Shown piece after piece: positions 59,948 through 64,000 of a DNA stretch of 64,000 bases. A program made the translations under genes and the position numbers. Under the pieces are notes generated by a model that had not been told where the DNA came from, made no database searches, and saw only the letters and a program-made list of their open reading frames with translations. This stretch comes from Streptomyces angustmyceticus (GTDB lineage: Bacteria; Actinomycetota; Actinomycetes; Streptomycetales; Streptomycetaceae). The stretch is taken from NCBI RefSeq assembly GCF_019933235.1, contig NZ_CP082945.1, positions 5,927,501 through 5,991,500 on the forward strand, written 5' to 3'. Position 1 is the first letter of the stretch; each line of letters opens with the position of its first letter.

Positions 59948-61939
59948 ATGACCGAGCCCAGGGATCCCCGCCGGGTGCCGCGCCCGGCCCAGCGCGGCGG
60001 CCAGGCCGGCGGCCGCGCCGGACGCCCGCAGGCCCGGCGCCCCGCACCCCGTCCCGGCCCCCGGCCGCCCGCCCGCCGCCCCGCCCGTCCCCGCTCCGGG
60101 CCGCAGGCGCTGCGCCTGGGCAGCCCGCGCCCCCGGCTGCGGCTGGTCTCCCTCGCGCTGACGCTGGTGATGCTGGTCTTCGTCGTCCGCCTCTTCCAGG
60201 TGCAGGCCGTGGACGCCGGGGCGTTCGCCGCCAAGGCCAACGAGAACCGCTATGTGCCGGTCAAGCTGGCCGCCGAGCGCGGCGCGATCACCGACCGCAA
60301 CGGCGTGGACCTCGCCACCACCGTCGACGCGTACGACATCACCGCCGACCCGAGCCTGCTGGCGCCCGCCAAGACCAAGATCGACGACGCCCCGCAGCGG
60401 GCCGCCGCGCTGCTCGCCCCGATCCTCGGCGAGGACAAGGCCACCCTCGCCGCCAAGCTCGACCAGCCCAAGGCGCGCTACGTCCTGCTCGCCCGGCAGC
60501 GCACCCCGCAGGTCTGGAAGCGGATCAAGGACCTGCGCGCCGGCCTCGACGCCAAGGCGGCGGCCGCCCCCAAGAGCGCGCCCCGCCCCGACGTCCTCGT
60601 CGGGATCTTCGCCGACAAGCACAGCAAGCGCCTCTACCCGAACAAGGACCTCGCCTCCGGCGTCCTCGGCTTCGTCAACGGCGCCGGCAAGGGCGGCGGC
60701 GGCCTGGAGGCGCTGCTGGACAAGCAGCTGGAGGGCAAGGACGGCAAGCTCGTCTACGCCCAGTCCGGCGGCCGGCGGGTGCCCACCGCCGACACCCAGG
60801 AACACCCCGCCGTGCCCGGCAGCGACGTCGAGCTGACCCTCGACCGCGACATCCAGTGGGCGGCCCAGCAGGCCATCACCGAGCAGGTCGCCAGGTCGAA
60901 CGCCGACCGCGGCTACGTCGTCGTCCAGGACACCCGTACCGGAGAGATCCTGGCGCTCGCCAACGCGCCCGGCTTTGACCCCAACGAGGTGTCGAAGGCC
61001 GATCCGGAGGCGCTGGGCAACGCCGCGCTGTCCGACGCCTTCGAGCCGGGGTCCACCAGCAAGCTGATGTCGATGGCCGCCGTCCTGGAGGAGGGTGTCG
61101 CCACGGCGGGCACCCGCGTCACCGTGCCCAACCGGCTGCACCGCGGCGACCGGCTGTTCGCCGACGACGTCGACCACGCCACCTGGCACCTCACGCTCAA
61201 CGGCGTGCTCGCCAAGTCCAGCAACATCGGCACGATCCTCGCCGCCGGCCAGCTCGGCAGGACCCAGCCCCGGGCCAACCAGGTCCTCTACTCGTACCTG
61301 CGGAAGTTCGGCATCGGGAAGCCGACCGGGCTCGGCTTCCCCGGGGAGACCGACGGCATCCTGGCCAAGCCGCAGGACTGGAACACCTCGCAGCAGTTCA
61401 CCATCCCGTTCGGCCAGGGGCTGTCCCTCAACGCCGTACAGGCCGCCTCCGTCTACTCCACGATCGCCAACGGCGGCGAGCGCATCGCCCCCACGCTGGT
61501 CCGCGGCAGCACCGGACCCGGCGGCCACTACACACCGGCGCCCGAGCCCGAGCGGAACCGCGTGGTCGGCCCGAAGACCGCGCGCACCCTGGCCACCATG
61601 CTGGAGTCGGTGGTCGACGACGAGGAGGGCACCGGGGCGAAGGCGAAGATCGACGGCTACCGCGTCGGGGGCAAAACCGGGACGTCCAACCGGGTGGACC
61701 CCAAAACCGGCCGCTACCACGGCTACACCGCGTCCTTCGCCGGCTTCGCACCCGCCGACAAGCCCCGCATCACGGTCTACTGCGCCGTGCAGAACCCCAC
61801 CTCGGGCAGCTACTTCGGCGGCCAGGTCTGTGGCCCGATCTACCAGCAGGTCATGGCCTTCGCGCTGAAAACCCTCCAGGTCCCGCCGACCGGCGCGGGG
61901 CCCCCGCGGCTGCCGGTCACCTTCACGCCAGGCCAATGA
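59948..61939 (+). CDS. ftsI: Division-specific transpeptidase FtsI (PBP3 class)
   Basis: 663 residues. The ~60-residue basic Arg/Pro-rich cytoplasmic tail precedes one membrane helix (~60-82), a dimerisation domain (ERGAITDRNGVDLATTVDAY) and a transpeptidase domain with Ser369 and Lys372 in PGSTSKLMS, SSN at 424-426 and KTG at 576-578. It cross-links septal peptidoglycan. The gene starts 7 nt after ftsL, with AGGTGA upstream. Confidence 0.96.
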   Translation: MTEPRDPRRVPRPAQRGGQAGGRAGRPQARRPAPRPGPRPPARRPARPRSGPQALRLGSPRPRLRLVSLALTLVMLVFVVRLFQVQAVDAGAFAAKANENRYVPVKLAAERGAITDRNGVDLATTVDAYDITADPSLLAPAKTKIDDAPQRAAALLAPILGEDKATLAAKLDQPKARYVLLARQRTPQVWKRIKDLRAGLDAKAAAAPKSAPRPDVLVGIFADKHSKRLYPNKDLASGVLGFVNGAGKGGGGLEALLDKQLEGKDGKLVYAQSGGRRVPTADTQEHPAVPGSDVELTLDRDIQWAAQQAITEQVARSNADRGYVVVQDTRTGEILALANAPGFDPNEVSKADPEALGNAALSDAFEPGSTSKLMSMAAVLEEGVATAGTRVTVPNRLHRGDRLFADDVDHATWHLTLNGVLAKSSNIGTILAAGQLGRTQPRANQVLYSYLRKFGIGKPTGLGFPGETDGILAKPQDWNTSQQFTIPFGQGLSLNAVQAASVYSTIANGGERIAPTLVRGSTGPGGHYTPAPEPERNRVVGPKTARTLATMLESVVDDEEGTGAKAKIDGYRVGGKTGTSNRVDPKTGRYHGYTASFAGFAPADKPRITVYCAVQNPTSGSYFGGQVCGPIYQQVMAFALKTLQVPPTGAGPPRLPVTFTPGQ

Positions 61940-61957
61940 AATCGAGGCAATCCCGCC

Positions 61958-63763
61958 GTGACGACCATCACTCCCGACGGCACCCCCGACGGCACCCCCG
62001 TCCCGGGGAACTGCTCCTCCCCACGGCCCTCACTTCGCCCCGGGCCGGTGGTGCCCGGTACGCTCACCGCCGTGTCACACGCTGATCAGTCCCCGAAAGC
62101 CCAGCACGCCGAGAAGGGTGGGCCCGGCACCTACCCGGGAGCGCCACGCCCTGAAACGGTCCGCCCCACCCCCCTGGCGGACCTCGCCGAGCAGCTGGGA
62201 TGCCCCGCCCCGGATCCCGGCCACCCCGGTGCAGGCACCGGCTCCACCGGAGCGGCTGACGCCGCGCAGCCAGTGATGGTCACCGGCATCACCCATGACT
62301 CCCGGGCGGTCCGCCCCGGCGACGTCTACGCCGCGCTGCCCGGCGCCCGTCTGCACGGCGCCGACTTCGTCGCCCAGGCCGCCGACCTCGGCGCCGCGGC
62401 GATCCTGACCGACCCGACGGGCGCCGAGCGCGCCGCGGCCACCGGCCTGCCGGCCCTCGTCGTCGAGAACCCGCGCGCCCGGATGGGCGCCCTGGCCGTC
62501 TCGATCTACGGGGCGCCGGGCGAGGACCTCCTCCAGATCGGCATCACCGGCACCTCCGGCAAGACCACCACCGCCTACCTCATCGAGGGCGGGCTGCGGG
62601 CGGCCGCCGCGAAGCGCACCGACGGGGGACTCACCGGGCTGATCGGCACCGTCGAGACCCGTATCGGCGACGAGCGCATCAAGTCCGAGCGCACCACCCC
62701 CGAGGCCACCGACCTGCAGGCGCTGTTCGCGGTGATGCGCGAGCGCGGCGTGCGCGCCGTCGCCATGGAGGTCTCCAGCCACGCCCTGGTCCTCGGCCGG
62801 GTCGACGGCTGCGTCTTCGACGTCGCGATCTTCAACAACCTCAGCCCGGAGCACATGGAGTTCCACTCCGGGATGGAGGACTACTTCCAGGCCAAGGCCC
62901 AGCTGTTCACCAAGGCCCGCAGCCGGGCCGGCGTCGTCAACCTCGACGACGAGTACGGCAAGCGGCTGGCCGAGGGCGAGTCCGAGGTCCCGGTCACCAC
63001 CTTCTCCGCCGAGGGCCACCCGGACGCCGACTGGCGGGCCTCGGACGTCGAGGTCGGCGCGCTCGGCTCGACCTTCACCGTGCACGGCCCGGACGGCCTG
63101 ACCCTGCGCGCCGCCTCGCCGATCGCCGGCCCGTTCAACGTCGCCAACGCGCTCGCCGCGATCGTCTCGCTGGTCGTCGCCGGCATCGACGCGCGGACCG
63201 CGGCCGACGGCGTCGCCGCGGTGCCCGGGGTCCCCGGCCGCCTGGAGCGCATCGACGCCGGCCAGCCGTACCTGGCGGTCGTCGACTACGCCCACAAGAC
63301 CGACGCCGTCGAATCGGTTCTGCGCGCGCTGCGCAAGGTCACCGACGGCAAGCTGCACGCCGTCCTCGGCTGTGGCGGCGACCGCGACCCGCACAAGCGC
63401 GGCCCGATGGGTGCCGCGGTCGCCCGGCTCGCCGACACCGCCATCCTGACCTCCGACAACCCGCGCGGCGAGGACCCGCTCGCGATCCTCGCCACCATGC
63501 TGGCGGGCGCCGCCGAGGTCCCCGTGCACGAGCGCGGCACGGTGCTGGTCGAGGAGGAGCGGGCCACCGCCATCGCCGCCGCCGTCGCCCGCGCCGAGCC
63601 CGGCGACACCGTGATCGTCGCGGGCAAGGGCCATGAGCAGGGCCAGGACATCGCCGGAGTGGTACGCCCCTTCGACGACCGCCAGGTGCTGCGCGGCGCC
63701 ATCGAGGACTCGTTGAAGCCGTCGCCGTCGCAGCAGTCACCGCAGCCGAACCACCAGGGATGA
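61958..63763 (+). CDS. murE: UDP-MurNAc-tripeptide ligase MurE
   Basis: 601 residues from GTG 61958, with an unusual ~75-residue Pro/Gly-rich N-terminal extension before the fold (seen in Streptomyces). The ATP loop is GITGTSGKTTTAYL (Lys202), the carbamylated-lysine region is HMEFHSGMEDYFQAKAQLF, and the DNPR diaminopimelate motif is at residues 500-503. It adds DAP to UDP-MurNAc-L-Ala-D-Glu; LL-DAP is expected in Streptomyces. Part of the dcw operon. Confidence 0.95.
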   Translation: MTTITPDGTPDGTPVPGNCSSPRPSLRPGPVVPGTLTAVSHADQSPKAQHAEKGGPGTYPGAPRPETVRPTPLADLAEQLGCPAPDPGHPGAGTGSTGAADAAQPVMVTGITHDSRAVRPGDVYAALPGARLHGADFVAQAADLGAAAILTDPTGAERAAATGLPALVVENPRARMGALAVSIYGAPGEDLLQIGITGTSGKTTTAYLIEGGLRAAAAKRTDGGLTGLIGTVETRIGDERIKSERTTPEATDLQALFAVMRERGVRAVAMEVSSHALVLGRVDGCVFDVAIFNNLSPEHMEFHSGMEDYFQAKAQLFTKARSRAGVVNLDDEYGKRLAEGESEVPVTTFSAEGHPDADWRASDVEVGALGSTFTVHGPDGLTLRAASPIAGPFNVANALAAIVSLVVAGIDARTAADGVAAVPGVPGRLERIDAGQPYLAVVDYAHKTDAVESVLRALRKVTDGKLHAVLGCGGDRDPHKRGPMGAAVARLADTAILTSDNPRGEDPLAILATMLAGAAEVPVHERGTVLVEEERATAIAAAVARAEPGDTVIVAGKGHEQGQDIAGVVRPFDDRQVLRGAIEDSLKPSPSQQSPQPNHQG

Positions 63764-63825
63764 CACACCGCCATGCGCGCACAACCCCTTTACCGTCACC
63801 GCCCGCCCCGTACCGGGGGTGACCT

Positions 63826-64000
63826 GTGATCTCCCTGTCGCTCGCCGAGATCGCGAGCATCGTCGGCGGCCGGCAGTACGACATACCGGACGACGGCCTC
63901 CGGGTGACCGGCCCGGTCGTGGCGGACTCCCGCGCGGTGTGTCCCGGCGCCCTGTTCGTGGCGTTCGCCGGTGAACGCGCCGACGGCCACGACTTCGCGC
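63826..64000 (+). CDS. murF: UDP-MurNAc-pentapeptide synthetase MurF, 3' end missing
   Basis: The frame starts at GTG 63826 (GGGGGTGACC upstream), 62 nt after murE, and is cut by the window edge. The visible N-terminus (ISLSLAEIASIVGG, VTGPVVADSRAVCPGALFVA, GERADGHDFA) is the Mur ligase N-terminal domain of MurF, which adds D-Ala-D-Ala to the UDP-tripeptide. Confidence 0.92.
   Translation, partial: MISLSLAEIASIVGGRQYDIPDDGLRVTGPVVADSRAVCPGALFVAFAGERADGHDFA

Overview
The window is a stretch of a high-GC actinobacterial chromosome, almost certainly Streptomyces. GTG starts are frequent, many genes look leaderless (a -10 box about 7 nt before the start codon), and the gene order matches from memory the core-chromosome block around glkA, macRS, aroH, bfr, thi, metF and the dcw (division and cell wall) cluster of Streptomyces coelicolor. 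No rRNA, tRNA, CRISPR array, transposase or prophage was seen. About 56 protein genes are called; most other open frames are antisense shadows caused by GC-rich codon use.

Layout. 1-9,144: the end of a PLP aminotransferase, a GNAT acetyltransferase flanked by two inward-facing copies of an unusual 200-bp repeat, a stand-alone RAM-domain regulator coupled to a rhomboid protease, a zinc-ribbon/NYN-domain pair, two tandem NlpC/P60 cell-wall hydrolases (the first behind a possible short c-di-AMP-type leader) and a lipoprotein metalloprotease. 9,158-21,637: GT87 and PimB-like glycosyltransferases, a long-chain acyl-CoA synthetase, a metallophosphoesterase, an SRPBCC/ArsA-like pair, ROK glucokinase, a nuclease-family protein, an esterase and a PlsC acyltransferase. 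21,691-31,452: MacS/MacR two-component system, a phosphofructokinase whose residues suggest pyrophosphate dependence, a D-2-hydroxyacid dehydrogenase, a fused anthranilate synthase behind a Trp-codon attenuator, class II DAHP synthase, then Bfd with an iron box and bacterioferritin. 31,476-42,437: endonuclease IV, a PASTA Ser/Thr kinase, the second inward-facing repeat pair, thiOSG under a TPP riboswitch, a ferredoxin-reductase-type flavoprotein, an Rv2175c-like DNA-binding protein, thiE, metF and a Tyr/Gln/Gly-rich membrane protein. 42,505-57,920: a phytoene-desaturase-like flavoprotein, a DUF4126 membrane protein with a near-consensus MacR box, a TetR/YhgE/ABC exporter module with a perfect palindromic operator, a HEPN protein, a methyltransferase, a DUF3040 protein, the MoxR-DUF58-transglutaminase operon and a beta-carbonic anhydrase. 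58,094-64,000: the start of the dcw cluster (rsmH, ftsL, ftsI, murE, murF).

Functional threads. Envelope synthesis and remodelling dominate: NlpC/P60 enzymes, glycosyltransferases, PASTA kinase, MoxR operon and dcw. A central-carbon/aromatic thread (glucokinase, phosphofructokinase, DAHP synthase, anthranilate synthase) and a thiamine/one-carbon thread (thi genes, metF) sit between. Regulation can be read directly at several points: TPP riboswitch, trp attenuator, iron box, MacR box, TetR operator and MraZ-like boxes.

The most unusual signal is the four-copy repeat. Each copy has a perfect 17-20 bp stem whose sequence differs in every copy, enclosing a 13-nt loop that is nearly invariant. 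The copies lie as two convergent pairs whose inner flanks are related crosswise, as if both loci descend from one composite element, one carrying the acetyltransferase and one empty. The sequence shows this directly; function and mobility are inference.
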